The notes: generated by a model from the sequence alone, not told the origin. A stretch of DNA of 64,000 nucleotides from Chryseobacterium sp. Tr-659 (GCF_011752975.1 NZ_VWWP01000007.1:270984-334983), one strand, 5' to 3'; positions 52,126 through 61,306 are shown, numbered from the stretch's first letter. Program-made: numbers and translations.

Positions 52126-53841
52126 TTATGCAACCGGCAGCCTGAAATAAAATGTACTTCCATGATTCAGGGAACTCTTCACACCAATTTCTCCATGCTG
52201 CTTTTCAATAAAATTTTTGGAGATGGCTAAGCCAAGTCCTGTTCCGTTCTGATGTTCTCCGGGGACCTGAAAATAGCGGTCGAAGATTTGACGGTGGTAT
52301 TTTTCATCAATCCCGCTTCCCGTATCTACAATACTGAACTGAATGAATCCTTCCATTCTTTCCACTATAATCCTGATGTTTTCATCCTGAAAGGAATGCT
52401 TCACAGCATTCGTAAGGAAATTATTCATCACCCAGACCGTTTTATCAAAATCAGCTGTCACAAAATCGCTTTCCTGCAGGAGATATTCTGTATTGATTAC
52501 GATGTTTTTCTGCTCAGCCAGTTTCTCAACATTCTTTACTGCGGTCTGAACAATCTCTTTTGGGGAGCACTTTTCAACAGTCAGTCTTATGTTCCCTGAT
52601 TCTACCTGGGAAAGATTTAATAATTCACCAGTGATATCCAATAAGCGTTGTCCATCTTCATTGATGCTCTTCAGCAATTCCTGCTGCTGTTCATTCAATT
52701 CTCCGAATTTTTGATTTCCAAGCAGCTGAACTCCCATTTTAATGGCAGAGATCGGTGTTTTTAATTCATGGGAAATGGTGGCAATGAAATTGGTTTTTGC
52801 AAAATCCAGTTCTTTGAACGGGGTAATATTCCGTAACAAAATAACCTTTCCGATATATTTCTTCTCTTTCTCTCCGGTTTTTACAATATTAATAGGGACG
52901 ATATCCTGTTCAAAATAATTCTCTTTATTGTCACGCACGATCTTGATGGGTTCTTTTACCGGATGATCGATATTTTTCAGCAATTCGCGCATCAGATCAT
53001 TATTAACTGCAACTTCGTGGGCAGTTTTTCCTATAATTTCTTCTTTGTGGAGATTGGTTATTTTCAAGGCTTCATCATTGATCATGTAGATAAAGTGATT
53101 CTCATCGAGGCCAATAACCGCATCATGCATATTATTCACCAGCGTTTCGATCCTTTTTTTATCCATCAATTGTTTTGAAAGTGTACTGCTTTCGTACTCC
53201 TGCAGTTTTTCCGCCATACTGTTGAATGATTCTGCAAGGCTGCTAAACTCTTCGCTTCCTTTAAAATGAACCCTTTCGCTATAATTTTTAGCTGCAATCT
53301 GTTTGATACTAAATGTTAGCTGATTAATTGGTTCCGCAATGGTTTGGGGTAGATTAAAAAGCAGGATAAATGCAATCAGAAAACATACGGTTCCCAGGCT
53401 CACAATCCAGAAAGTAGCATTTTCCGCTGTAATAATCGCGATATCACTTTTACGTTCTATCCCTTTCATATTGAGAGACATAATCTTAGCGAGATCTTCC
53501 CGGATCAGCTTTTCTTTATTGGGAGACGGCTGTTCAAGATAGCTGTTGAAATGCAGATTTAGATTCTGGGTTGCTTCTTTCTCTCCGAATTCTGTGAGGT
53601 TCTTTTCCTGAAGTTTGTTATTTTTCTGGAAATCGGCGATGGCAACTGTACTGTCTGTACTGATATTATCTAGTGCCAGAAGCATATTTTTAGAGAATTC
53701 CAAGCTGTTGTAATTGGCGGTAAGGATTTTCTCAGTATCAGATTTTAATTTGTTGATATATACAGAACCTATCACTGAAAGCAGAACAATCAGCAGAAAT
53801 AAAAGGCCTACGCCTAAGGTGAGTTTTGTTTTAAGTTTCAT
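52126..53841 (-). CDS. Histidine kinase of the Kdp locus
   Basis: A 571-residue membrane histidine kinase. Two transmembrane segments (about 7-27 and 148-168) flank a short periplasmic domain, followed by HAMP, a PAS-like domain, HisKA with the phospho-acceptor His358 in ISHELKTP, and an HATPase domain (NFLTNAVKHS, DTGSGID, GTGLGLAIS). It starts 5 bp after the KdpD N-terminal gene. Together they look like a KdpD whose sensor and kinase halves are separate proteins. The likely partner is the sigma-54 regulator at the other end of the locus. Confidence 0.88.
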   Translation of the reverse strand: MKLKTKLTLGVGLLFLLIVLLSVIGSVYINKLKSDTEKILTANYNSLEFSKNMLLALDNISTDSTVAIADFQKNNKLQEKNLTEFGEKEATQNLNLHFNSYLEQPSPNKEKLIREDLAKIMSLNMKGIERKSDIAIITAENATFWIVSLGTVCFLIAFILLFNLPQTIAEPINQLTFSIKQIAAKNYSERVHFKGSEEFSSLAESFNSMAEKLQEYESSTLSKQLMDKKRIETLVNNMHDAVIGLDENHFIYMINDEALKITNLHKEEIIGKTAHEVAVNNDLMRELLKNIDHPVKEPIKIVRDNKENYFEQDIVPINIVKTGEKEKKYIGKVILLRNITPFKELDFAKTNFIATISHELKTPISAIKMGVQLLGNQKFGELNEQQQELLKSINEDGQRLLDITGELLNLSQVESGNIRLTVEKCSPKEIVQTAVKNVEKLAEQKNIVINTEYLLQESDFVTADFDKTVWVMNNFLTNAVKHSFQDENIRIIVERMEGFIQFSIVDTGSGIDEKYHRQIFDRYFQVPGEHQNGTGLGLAISKNFIEKQHGEIGVKSSLNHGSTFYFRLPVA

Positions 53842-53846
53842 TACTT

Positions 53847-54956
53847 TTAAGATAAAATAATAATATCTATCTGTCTTTCATTCAATCTGTTCATAAGGGT
53901 ATAGATCCAGCTGTACCCCAGCAGCCGCTGCCAGAATCTGGCATGAGGTTTTCCAATGCAGACCGTAGTGATATTATGGGCAATCACATATTCCAGAATT
54001 CCATGATGAACACTGTTTTCTTTGATCCGGACGACTTTCGCTCCTAATTCCTGCGCTAAATTAAAATTATTAATCAAATACCGTTGTTTATCCAGTGCTA
54101 TTTTTTCAGGATTCTCTGAGGGTTTCTGAATATATAAAACTGTCCACGGACTGTTATAATAACTGGCTAACCGGGCCGTTTTCCTGATAATTGTTTTCGC
54201 AATTTTTTCATTACTGCTGATACAGGCCAGGAATTTTATGGGTTTAAAATTTTCTGTTTTAATTTCAGTTTCAACCTTTCGTTCAACGTGTGTTGCTACT
54301 TCTTTTAAGGCAAGTTCACGCAGCTGAAGAATATGTCCGCTTTGGAAAAAATTACTGAGTGCCGTCTGAATTTTTTCTTTTTTATAGATCTTTCCTTCTT
54401 TCAGACGAGTCAGCAGTTCATCGGCGGTAAGGTCTATATTAACTACTTCATCAGCAAGTGCCAGAATCTTATCGGGAACTCTTTCCGCAACTTCTACGCC
54501 TGTAATTTTCTTTACTTCTTCATTTAAGCTTTCAATATGCTGGATATTCATGGCGCTGATAACATTGATTCCGTTATCCAATATTTCCAGGACATCCTGC
54601 CATCTTTTTTTATTTTTGGAACCTTCTACGTTGGTATGCGCCAGTTCATCAACAAGAACCACTTCAGGATGTTCATTGATGATAGCCTGAAGATCCATTT
54701 CTTCAAGGTTCTTTCCTTTATAAAAAACTGATTTTCTATCTATTTCCGGGATACCTTCTACCAGGGCTACGGTTTCTTCCCGGCCGTGGGTTTCAATATA
54801 TCCTATCTTTACATCAATGCCGTTTCTTAACAGGGAATGCGCTTCCTGAAGCATCCGGAAAGTCTTTCCTACGCCTGCACTCATCCCGATATAAATTTTG
54901 AATTTACCTTTTCGGGACTTCTGAATCAGTTCTAAAAAATGTTTCGCTGATGACAT
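53847..54956 (-). CDS. kdpD: KdpD N-terminal sensor protein (without kinase)
   Basis: A 369-residue protein matching only the cytosolic N-terminal part of KdpD. The KdpD domain has Walker A GMSAGVGKT at 24-32 and Walker B VVLVDELAHTN, and a universal-stress-like domain follows from about 235. The DUF4118 membrane part and the kinase are missing. A kinase gene follows 5 bp downstream, so the sensor and kinase functions are likely carried by a pair. The gap of 273 bp before it is occupied by repeats. Confidence 0.88.
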   Translation of the reverse strand: MSSAKHFLELIQKSRKGKFKIYIGMSAGVGKTFRMLQEAHSLLRNGIDVKIGYIETHGREETVALVEGIPEIDRKSVFYKGKNLEEMDLQAIINEHPEVVLVDELAHTNVEGSKNKKRWQDVLEILDNGINVISAMNIQHIESLNEEVKKITGVEVAERVPDKILALADEVVNIDLTADELLTRLKEGKIYKKEKIQTALSNFFQSGHILQLRELALKEVATHVERKVETEIKTENFKPIKFLACISSNEKIAKTIIRKTARLASYYNSPWTVLYIQKPSENPEKIALDKQRYLINNFNLAQELGAKVVRIKENSVHHGILEYVIAHNITTVCIGKPHARFWQRLLGYSWIYTLMNRLNERQIDIIILS

Positions 54957-55071
54957 TGATGATTAATTTTACAATATTAAGTTACTATATTTTTTATGGA
55001 GTTACGAAGCTTTTAACCACCCCGCCAAAAATTCTTTGAATTTTCGTCACCCCTCCAGTGGAGGAGAATTT

Positions 55072-55111
55072 CACATCTTCAACTCAAAGATTTATGAATA
55101 TTGAAGATGTG
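55072..55111. repeat. Inverted repeat in the porin-kdpD spacer
   Basis: CACATCTTCAA ... TTGAAGATGTG, 11-bp arms with an 18-nt loop. It lies just past a CCGCCAAAAATTCTTT sequence at 55022 that also occurs at 42723, and past a CCTCCAGTGGAGG palindrome. Confidence 0.65.
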
Positions 55112-55229
55112 TCATCCTGTCTTTTAAGCATTTAAGTTATCTCTAAGTTACTATTAACTATTTGATAAGACCATTTAAATTATTTAAAATAGAATCCCTT
55201 CTCCCGGCCTTCAGCCTATTTTTTCTTTA

Positions 55230-56339
55230 CTAAAACCACACTGCAAGACTTGATGTAATAAAGAAGTTTCCTTTTTTAAACTCATCATTTTTTGCAAAAA
55301 TGGCATCTTTGGAAGTAAAACCTCTGGCTTCTGTACGGAAAACCACATTTTTAAACACTGCATAATCTATATTCAATGAGTATCCGAAAGTTTGAAATCC
55401 ATTAGGTGTTTTCGTATTGATGATAACTCCGTTTTTGTCGCTATAATATTCCAGTCTTCCGGCTAATGCCCATTTGTCATCCAGCTGATATTTCATCTGA
55501 ACATTCGGGCTGTACCAGATATTATACTGATTACTTCCCTTCGATTTCTGTTCTGCACCGATATCAAAGCCAAGCAAAGCTAAAAACCGGTCCGTTAACT
55601 GAAAGCTTCCGTACAAATCATGGAAATAACGCATTCTTTTGTCTTCTTTTACTTTATCATTTCCGATGAATGAACTGCTGTTCAGGGTTATTTTATCATT
55701 AGGTTTATAGGTGACCTGATGCCCGAAAGAAATGCTCTGATTGCCTTCCGGTTTTGCAATACGCTGCCACCCGTTCAGCACCAAACCGCTTAAAAACCAT
55801 TTCCCGTTATCCGAGGTATAGGAAACTTTAGCTCCGGTTTCGAAATAAGGAGAATTTTCTGCTGCAAAACTTCTTGTCAGGTTGATATTATCTTTTCCTA
55901 TGGCACTTTCCCAACCGATATGAGAGGGCATAATTCCCACATCTACCCAAAGATTCTTATTTTTTGAAATTTTGATTCCAATATTGGCTTCATTGATATA
56001 TCGCAGTCCTTCCTGCTCAGCTGCCAAATTATCCTGTGCATAAGCTCCAGCCATCAAAGCCAGATTAGCACGTACATTTTCAGTTTGGTAGGCTGCTTTT
56101 ATTAGTCCAAGATTCAAATTTACTTCATTATGTCTATTGTATGAGTATAAAAAATTCTGACGGAGATGGCTGTTCGGATTATCAAAATCATAGGTATAGA
56201 AAAGTTCTGCATATGCGGAAAATGTAACCTTATTTCCTGTTTTTAATGAATCCGATGATTGTGCTTTGGCTAAAAAAATTCCCAATAATGCACTTATAAC
56301 TAGATATTTTTTCACGTTAGTTGAGAGGATATTAACCAT
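55230..56339 (-). CDS. Outer membrane beta-barrel porin (BBP2-like)
   Basis: A 369-residue outer membrane protein with a signal peptide and strongly alternating beta-strand segments, ending in Phe (SSLAVWF) as beta-barrels do. It resembles the putative beta-barrel porin-2 (BBP2/OmpL-like) family. The GTG at 56315 would give a more usual N-terminus (MKKYLVISALL) than the ATG at 56339. It lies between kdpC and kdpD in the same direction and probably supplies outer-membrane K+ or osmolyte passage for the locus; this is inference. Confidence 0.75.
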   Translation of the reverse strand: MVNILSTNVKKYLVISALLGIFLAKAQSSDSLKTGNKVTFSAYAELFYTYDFDNPNSHLRQNFLYSYNRHNEVNLNLGLIKAAYQTENVRANLALMAGAYAQDNLAAEQEGLRYINEANIGIKISKNKNLWVDVGIMPSHIGWESAIGKDNINLTRSFAAENSPYFETGAKVSYTSDNGKWFLSGLVLNGWQRIAKPEGNQSISFGHQVTYKPNDKITLNSSSFIGNDKVKEDKRMRYFHDLYGSFQLTDRFLALLGFDIGAEQKSKGSNQYNIWYSPNVQMKYQLDDKWALAGRLEYYSDKNGVIINTKTPNGFQTFGYSLNIDYAVFKNVVFRTEARGFTSKDAIFAKNDEFKKGNFFITSSLAVWF

Positions 56340-56382
56340 GTCAAGGTTTTAAACTTTGACATGGTTATTGATTATTGAATTA

Positions 56383-56940
56383 CTATTTTAATTGATCTAA
56401 AGCTATATTCAGCTTTAAGACATTGATTTTTGCCGGACCGAAAAGTCCTAAAAGGGGTTTTTCAGTCTGTGTATTGATTAAGTTTTTGATCTGTTCTTCA
56501 GAAAGGTTTCTCACTTTGGCAATTCTCTTTGCCTGATATAACGCACCTTCTTTAGAAATGTCCGGATCCAGTCCGCTTCCACTTGCGGTAACAAGCTCTG
56601 CAGGAACTTTTGTATTTCCCATTTCAGGATTCTTCATTTTTAAAGTATCAATCCTTTTCTCTACGGTTTCCAGATATTCTTTATTACTTGGTCCTTTGTT
56701 ACTTCCTCCACTTCCGGCAGCATTATAATTAACTGATGAAGGACGGCCCTGAAAATATTGATCCGACTTGAATTCCTGACCAATATTAGCATAGAACTTC
56801 TGCCCTTTATAATTAATGATCTCTGCATTTCCCTGGGTAGGTAATATTTTGGAACCTCCATACACGAAAATCAGATAAACACCTACAACAGCCAGCATCA
56901 CGAGAGTTAGTCTGAATGCTGAAACAATATGATTTTTCAT
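56383..56940 (-). CDS. kdpC: Potassium-transporting ATPase subunit C
   Basis: A 185-residue KdpC with one N-terminal membrane segment (about 9-29) and a periplasmic domain. The motif GQEFKSDQYFQGRPSSVNY and ASGSGLDPDISKEGA are family hallmarks. It stabilises the KdpA-KdpB complex. It follows kdpB by 10 bp. Confidence 0.95.
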   Translation of the reverse strand: MKNHIVSAFRLTLVMLAVVGVYLIFVYGGSKILPTQGNAEIINYKGQKFYANIGQEFKSDQYFQGRPSSVNYNAAGSGGSNKGPSNKEYLETVEKRIDTLKMKNPEMGNTKVPAELVTASGSGLDPDISKEGALYQAKRIAKVRNLSEEQIKNLINTQTEKPLLGLFGPAKINVLKLNIALDQLK

Positions 56941-56950
56941 TTTTTTAATT

Positions 56951-58990
56951 TTAATAGAATAAACTGATTATCAAATCAATAATCTTGATCCCGATAAACG
57001 GAACAATTACACCGCCCAAACCATAGATCAGAAGATTTCTTCTCAACAATGCACTGGCACCGATTGGTTTGTATGCAACTCCTTTTAAAGCCAGCGGAAT
57101 CAGAAACGGAATAATCACTGCGTTAAAAATAACAGCAGATAATATGGCTGTTTCCGGGCTATGAAGATTCATAATATTCAATTTCTGAAGAGAAGGGATA
57201 AATGTGATGAAGAGCGCAGGAATAATGGCAAAATATTTAGCAACATCATTCGCAATACTAAAAGTAGTTAATGTCCCTCTTGTCATCAGCAGCTGTTTCC
57301 CGATCTCAACGATTTCGATTAGCTTCGTAGGATCATTATCCAGATCTACCATATTTCCCGCTTCTTTTGCTGCCTGGGTTCCGCTGTTCATGGCAACACC
57401 TACATCTGCCTGAGCCAGAGCCGGCGCATCATTTGTTCCGTCTCCCATCATCGCAACCAGTTTTCCTTCCTGCTGTTCTTTTTTGATGTAATTCATCTTA
57501 TCTTCCGGCTTAGCTTCGGCAATGAAATCATCAACTCCAGCTTTTTCTGCAATGAATTTTGCGGTTAAAGGATTATCTCCGGTTACCATTACCGTTTTCA
57601 CTCCCATTTTTCTGAGTCTCTGAAAACGCTCCTGAATTCCTGTTTTAATGATATCCTGAAGTTCAATTACGCCCCAGACCTTTTCATTAACAGCCACTAC
57701 CAGGGGAGTTCCTCCGTTTTCAGAAATTTTGGTAACGGCGTCCTGTGTTTCCTGTGGGAAAGTATTCCCGGTTTTCTCAGTCAGTTTTTTTATCGTATCA
57801 TATGCTCCTTTACGGATTCTTGTTTCCTCAAAATCAATACCTGAGGTTCTTGTTTCCGCCGTAAAATCAATATAGGTAGGATTGGGAACCAACAGATCTT
57901 CAGATTTCAATTGGCTCAGCTCTATAATTGATTTTCCTTCCGGAGTTTCATCCGCTACGGAACTTAGTGCAGAAGCTCTAATAAAATCTTCAAGCTGGAT
58001 CCCGTTAGCAGGGTGAAATTGTGTTGCTTTACGGTTCCCAATTGTGATGGTACCTGTTTTATCAAGCAGCAAAACATCAATATCTCCTGCTGTTTCTACG
58101 GCTTTTCCACTTTTGGTAATCACATTGGCTCTTAATGCCCTGTCCATACCTGCAATCCCGATTGCAGAAAGCAGACCACCGATTGTTGTCGGAATGAGAC
58201 ATACGAAAAGAGAAATAAATGCCGCAATGGTTATCGGAGTCTGCGCATAATCTGCAAAAGGCTTTAAAGTGAGGGTAACAATTATAAATGTCAGGGTGAA
58301 TCCTGCTAAAAGTATGGTTAATGCGATTTCGTTTGGTGTTTTTTGTCTTGATGCTCCTTCTACAAGAGCAATCATTTTATCTAAGAAAGATTCTCCCGGT
58401 TTGGTTGTTACTTTTACTTTAATTCTGTCTGACAGAACTTTTGTACCTCCTGTTACAGAACTTTTATCTCCTCCGGCTTCACGGATAACAGGAGCACTTT
58501 CTCCGGTAATAGCAGATTCATCAATGGTTGCCAATCCTTCAATGATCTCCCCATCCATCGGGATTTGATCTCCGGCTTCACAAAGGAAAATATCACCTAG
58601 TTTCATTTCGGCAGACATTTTAAGAGTAGTCTCTACCTGAAATCCGGGTTTGTTTTCAATCACAAGCTTTGCCGGAGTTTCTTCTCTTGTTTTTCTAAGG
58701 GTATCAGCCTGTGCTTTTCCTCTTGCCTCTGCAATGGCTTCTGCAAAATTGGCAAACAGAACGGTGAAAAATAAAATTATAAATACTAAAAAATTATAGG
58801 AAAAGCTTCCCTGGGTTTTATCACCAGTCAGGCTGAACATGCTTACTATAAACATGACAACGGTTCCTACTTCTACCAGGAACATCACTGGATTTTTAAA
58901 CATAATTTTCGGATTCAGCTTTACGAAGGACTGTTTTATGGCTTCGTTTACCAAATCTCTCTGAAATAATGTTTGTGACTGATTTTTCAT
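56951..58990 (-). CDS. kdpB: Potassium-transporting P-type ATPase subunit B
   Basis: The catalytic P-type ATPase of the Kdp pump, 679 residues from the ATG at 58990 (a frame extension to 59023 exists). TGES is near 160, the phosphorylated Asp in DKTGT near 308, and GDGTNDAPAL near 513. It hydrolyses ATP to drive high-affinity K+ uptake by KdpA. It is 182 bp after kdpA, a spacer with a long imperfect inverted repeat. Confidence 0.95.
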   Translation of the reverse strand: MKNQSQTLFQRDLVNEAIKQSFVKLNPKIMFKNPVMFLVEVGTVVMFIVSMFSLTGDKTQGSFSYNFLVFIILFFTVLFANFAEAIAEARGKAQADTLRKTREETPAKLVIENKPGFQVETTLKMSAEMKLGDIFLCEAGDQIPMDGEIIEGLATIDESAITGESAPVIREAGGDKSSVTGGTKVLSDRIKVKVTTKPGESFLDKMIALVEGASRQKTPNEIALTILLAGFTLTFIIVTLTLKPFADYAQTPITIAAFISLFVCLIPTTIGGLLSAIGIAGMDRALRANVITKSGKAVETAGDIDVLLLDKTGTITIGNRKATQFHPANGIQLEDFIRASALSSVADETPEGKSIIELSQLKSEDLLVPNPTYIDFTAETRTSGIDFEETRIRKGAYDTIKKLTEKTGNTFPQETQDAVTKISENGGTPLVVAVNEKVWGVIELQDIIKTGIQERFQRLRKMGVKTVMVTGDNPLTAKFIAEKAGVDDFIAEAKPEDKMNYIKKEQQEGKLVAMMGDGTNDAPALAQADVGVAMNSGTQAAKEAGNMVDLDNDPTKLIEIVEIGKQLLMTRGTLTTFSIANDVAKYFAIIPALFITFIPSLQKLNIMNLHSPETAILSAVIFNAVIIPFLIPLALKGVAYKPIGASALLRRNLLIYGLGGVIVPFIGIKIIDLIISLFY

Positions 58991-59028
58991 TTTTTTGAAA
59001 GAGTTTATATCATTATCAATCAATAATA

Positions 59029-59139
59029 ACCATTAAGGTGAACCAAAATTATAAGGAAGAGAAATGGATAATATTAAAGTGAACGTTTCGGTAAGTGTCA
59101 GACTAGTTTTTCCTCAAACATTTCAGCTTCCTTAATGGT
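59029..59139 (-). repeat. Inverted repeat in the kdpA-kdpB spacer
   Basis: ACCATTAAGG (59029-59038) and CCTTAATGGT (59130-59139) are perfect 10-bp arms. With flanks the arms extend to about 18-19 bp with one or two mismatches. The transcript could fold into a large hairpin before kdpB. Confidence 0.65.
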
Positions 59140-59172
59140 ATTGTATTGATTTTAATTTTTATTGTTCATAAT

Positions 59173-60867
59173 TTATTTTGAGAAATACTGGATCTGTTCT
59201 GCAATAGGTCCTAACGTTAATGCAGGGAAGAATGACAGCGCTGCAATAAGTAAAATAACTGCCAGAGTCATAAAACCAAAGGTGGCTGTATCGGTCTTCA
59301 ATGTTCCGGAACTTTCCGGAATAAATTTCTTCTGTGCCAATAATCCTGCAATGGCTACCGGCCCTATGATCGGGATAAATCTTGATAACAATAGAACAAT
59401 TCCTGTTGAAATATTCCACCAAGGGGTATTATCTCCCAATCCTTCGAATCCTGATCCGTTATTGGCTGAGGAAGAGGTGAATTCATACAGCATTTCACTA
59501 AATCCATGGAACCCCGGGTTATTTAATGTCTTTGCACCAAACTCTGGTAAATAAGCAGTTAGTGCGGTTCCTACAAGAATTAAGAAGGGGTGGAATAATG
59601 CAACAATCATTGCAATTTTCATTTCCTTGGCTTCGATCTTTTTTCCCATAAATTCCGGCGTTCGTCCCACCATTAAACCACTGATAAATACAGCAAGAAT
59701 GATAAAGATGAAATAATTCAGAATTCCTACACCGCAGCCTCCGTAGAAGCAGTTGATCATCATAGCCAGCAGCTCATTCATACCTGATAGCGGCATTGTG
59801 CTGTCATGCATTGCATTTACGGATCCTGTTGAGATCACTGTAGTTGCAATGCTCCAATATCCGGATGCGGCACTTCCAAAGCGGATCTCTTTGCCTTCCA
59901 TAGCTCCCAGACTGCTGTCTGCTCCCATTTTTGTAATTAAAGGATTACCGTTTGTCTCATTAATGATATTCGGAACGGCAAGTGCCAGAAAACCAACCGT
60001 CATTACGGTAAAGATCACCCAGGAAAGTTTTCTTTTATTCAGATAAAAACCAAGAGCAAATACCAGCGCGAATGGAATGATCATTTGTGTGATCATCTCT
60101 GTCATGTTGGTGGTATAGTTAGGATTTTCAAGCGGATGTGCTGAATTCGCACCAAAGAAACCACCTCCATTCGTTCCAAGATGTTTAATTGCAACAAAAG
60201 CAGCAACAGGGCCTCTTGAAACGTCTACCTTCTGTCCTTCCAAGGTTGTGATATGATCTTTTCCTTCAAAGGTCATCGGGCTTCCGTTCATAGACAGGAT
60301 AAAAGCTACAATCACACTTATCGGAATCAGAATTCTGATCATAGATTTAATGAAAAAATCGTAGAAATTTCCTAATTCCGTACTCGTCTTTTCTTTAAAG
60401 GCCTTGAAAAGGACTGCCATTGCAGCCATTCCTGTTGCAGCCGTTACAAACTGTAAGAACATCAGATAGAGCTGGCTCAGATAGCTTACTCCCGTCTCTC
60501 CTGAATAATGCTGCAAATTACAATTGACCAAAAACGAAATAGTTGTATTAAAAGCCAGATCAGGAGACATATTTGGATTCCCATCCGGATTCAGAGGAAG
60601 CCAGGACTGGTTGAGCAAGAGTAAGAATCCTATAATAAACCAAACCAGGTTAATCGTCAGCATAGCATACATATTCTGCTTCCAGTTCATCTGACGATGG
60701 GGATTGATTCCCGATAATTTATAAATTAACTTTTCAAACGGCTCAAAAACCGGATCCAGAAAAGTTTTTTTGTATCCATACACATTAGCGATGTATTTAC
60801 CTAAAAATATTCCGATAACTAATGTGATCACAAACATTGCTATAATGCCTAAAATTTCTGTATTCAT
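59173..60867 (-). CDS. kdpA: Potassium-transporting ATPase subunit A
   Basis: A 564-residue K+ channel-like subunit of the Kdp pump with about ten membrane segments. The selectivity segment GTNGGGFFGANSAHPLEN is at about 229-246, and the other filter loops are recognisable. It forms the K+ path used by KdpB. It begins 6 bp after kdpF. Confidence 0.95.
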   Translation of the reverse strand: MNTEILGIIAMFVITLVIGIFLGKYIANVYGYKKTFLDPVFEPFEKLIYKLSGINPHRQMNWKQNMYAMLTINLVWFIIGFLLLLNQSWLPLNPDGNPNMSPDLAFNTTISFLVNCNLQHYSGETGVSYLSQLYLMFLQFVTAATGMAAMAVLFKAFKEKTSTELGNFYDFFIKSMIRILIPISVIVAFILSMNGSPMTFEGKDHITTLEGQKVDVSRGPVAAFVAIKHLGTNGGGFFGANSAHPLENPNYTTNMTEMITQMIIPFALVFALGFYLNKRKLSWVIFTVMTVGFLALAVPNIINETNGNPLITKMGADSSLGAMEGKEIRFGSAASGYWSIATTVISTGSVNAMHDSTMPLSGMNELLAMMINCFYGGCGVGILNYFIFIILAVFISGLMVGRTPEFMGKKIEAKEMKIAMIVALFHPFLILVGTALTAYLPEFGAKTLNNPGFHGFSEMLYEFTSSSANNGSGFEGLGDNTPWWNISTGIVLLLSRFIPIIGPVAIAGLLAQKKFIPESSGTLKTDTATFGFMTLAVILLIAALSFFPALTLGPIAEQIQYFSK

Positions 60868-60873
60868 GACCGA

Positions 60874-60951
60874 TTAAAATTTTTCAGGTTTCATTAAAAC
60901 ATAACAGATATACACAAAGGCAAGTATTGAAAGGAAAAATAAACTCCACAT
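60874..60951 (-). CDS. kdpF: Potassium-transporting ATPase subunit F
   Basis: A 25-residue single-membrane peptide (MWSLFFLSILAFVYICYVLM, then KPEKF). Its length, position directly before kdpA and hydrophobicity fit KdpF, the small lipid-like stabiliser of the Kdp complex. It ends 6 bp before the kdpA start and follows another tiny ORF by 3 bp. Confidence 0.85.
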   Translation of the reverse strand: MWSLFFLSILAFVYICYVLMKPEKF

Positions 60952-60954
60952 AAT

Positions 60955-61038
60955 TTATATTCTATCAAAAAATTCAACTGATTTATATAAAAGCCAATAC
61001 AATACTGCAAACAGCAGAATTAAACTTATAAGCATCAT
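60955..61038 (-). CDS. Tiny membrane protein upstream of kdpF
   Basis: A 27-residue ORF (MMLISLILLFAVLYWLLYKS, then VEFFDRI) with one hydrophobic helix. Its start ATG overlaps the stop of the upstream tiny ORF (ATGA) and its stop is 3 bp before kdpF, so the three small ORFs are tightly packed. It may be another Kdp microprotein. I cannot name a family; it was found by reading the sequence. Confidence 0.6.
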   Translation of the reverse strand: MMLISLILLFAVLYWLLYKSVEFFDRI

Positions 61039-61142
61039 ATCTTTATTATTAAAGTTAAAAGAGTCAACAATACATACGATACAATCAGCAGGCTAAAAGT
61101 GGCATGCTCCCGTTTCTTAAACGTTTTTCTTGAAATTGTCAT
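61035..61142 (-). CDS. Tiny membrane protein at the head of the kdp operon
   Basis: A 35-residue ORF (MTISRKTFKKREHATFS, then a hydrophobic stretch LLIVSYVLLTLLTLIIKI). A basic head precedes the helix, so the N-terminus is probably cytosolic. It overlaps the next ORF by ATGA. It is the first gene after the terminator of the regulator, so it starts the kdp operon as read here. Confidence 0.55.
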   Translation of the reverse strand: MTISRKTFKKREHATFSLLIVSYVLLTLLTLIIKI

Positions 61143-61160
61143 TTTTAAATATTTTATTCA

Positions 61161-61175
61161 GATATTATATGCCAA
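61161..61175 (-). promoter_or_regulatory. Weak sigma-54-like element upstream of the kdp operon
   Basis: Minus strand TTGGCATATAATATC begins with a good -24 half (TTGGCA) but lacks the GC of the -12 half. It lies 18 bp before the first small ORF. It is recorded because the adjacent regulator is sigma-54 dependent; the match is incomplete. Confidence 0.3.
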
Positions 61176-61261
61176 AAGAAAGTCCAATCTGAAAACAAAA
61201 TCAATAAAATACTGTATTACAGATAGTTAAACATATAAAACAAACCTTACAAAAACAAAAA

Positions 61262-61282
61262 AGCCTATCAAAATGATAGGCT
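61262..61282 (-). terminator. Terminator of the sigma-54 regulator gene
   Basis: A 9-bp stem AGCCTATCA / TGATAGGCT with a 3-nt loop, followed by a T run on the minus strand. It separates the regulator from the kdp operon. Confidence 0.8.
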
Positions 61283-61306
61283 CGTTATTAAAATGATAAA
61301 ATAGGT

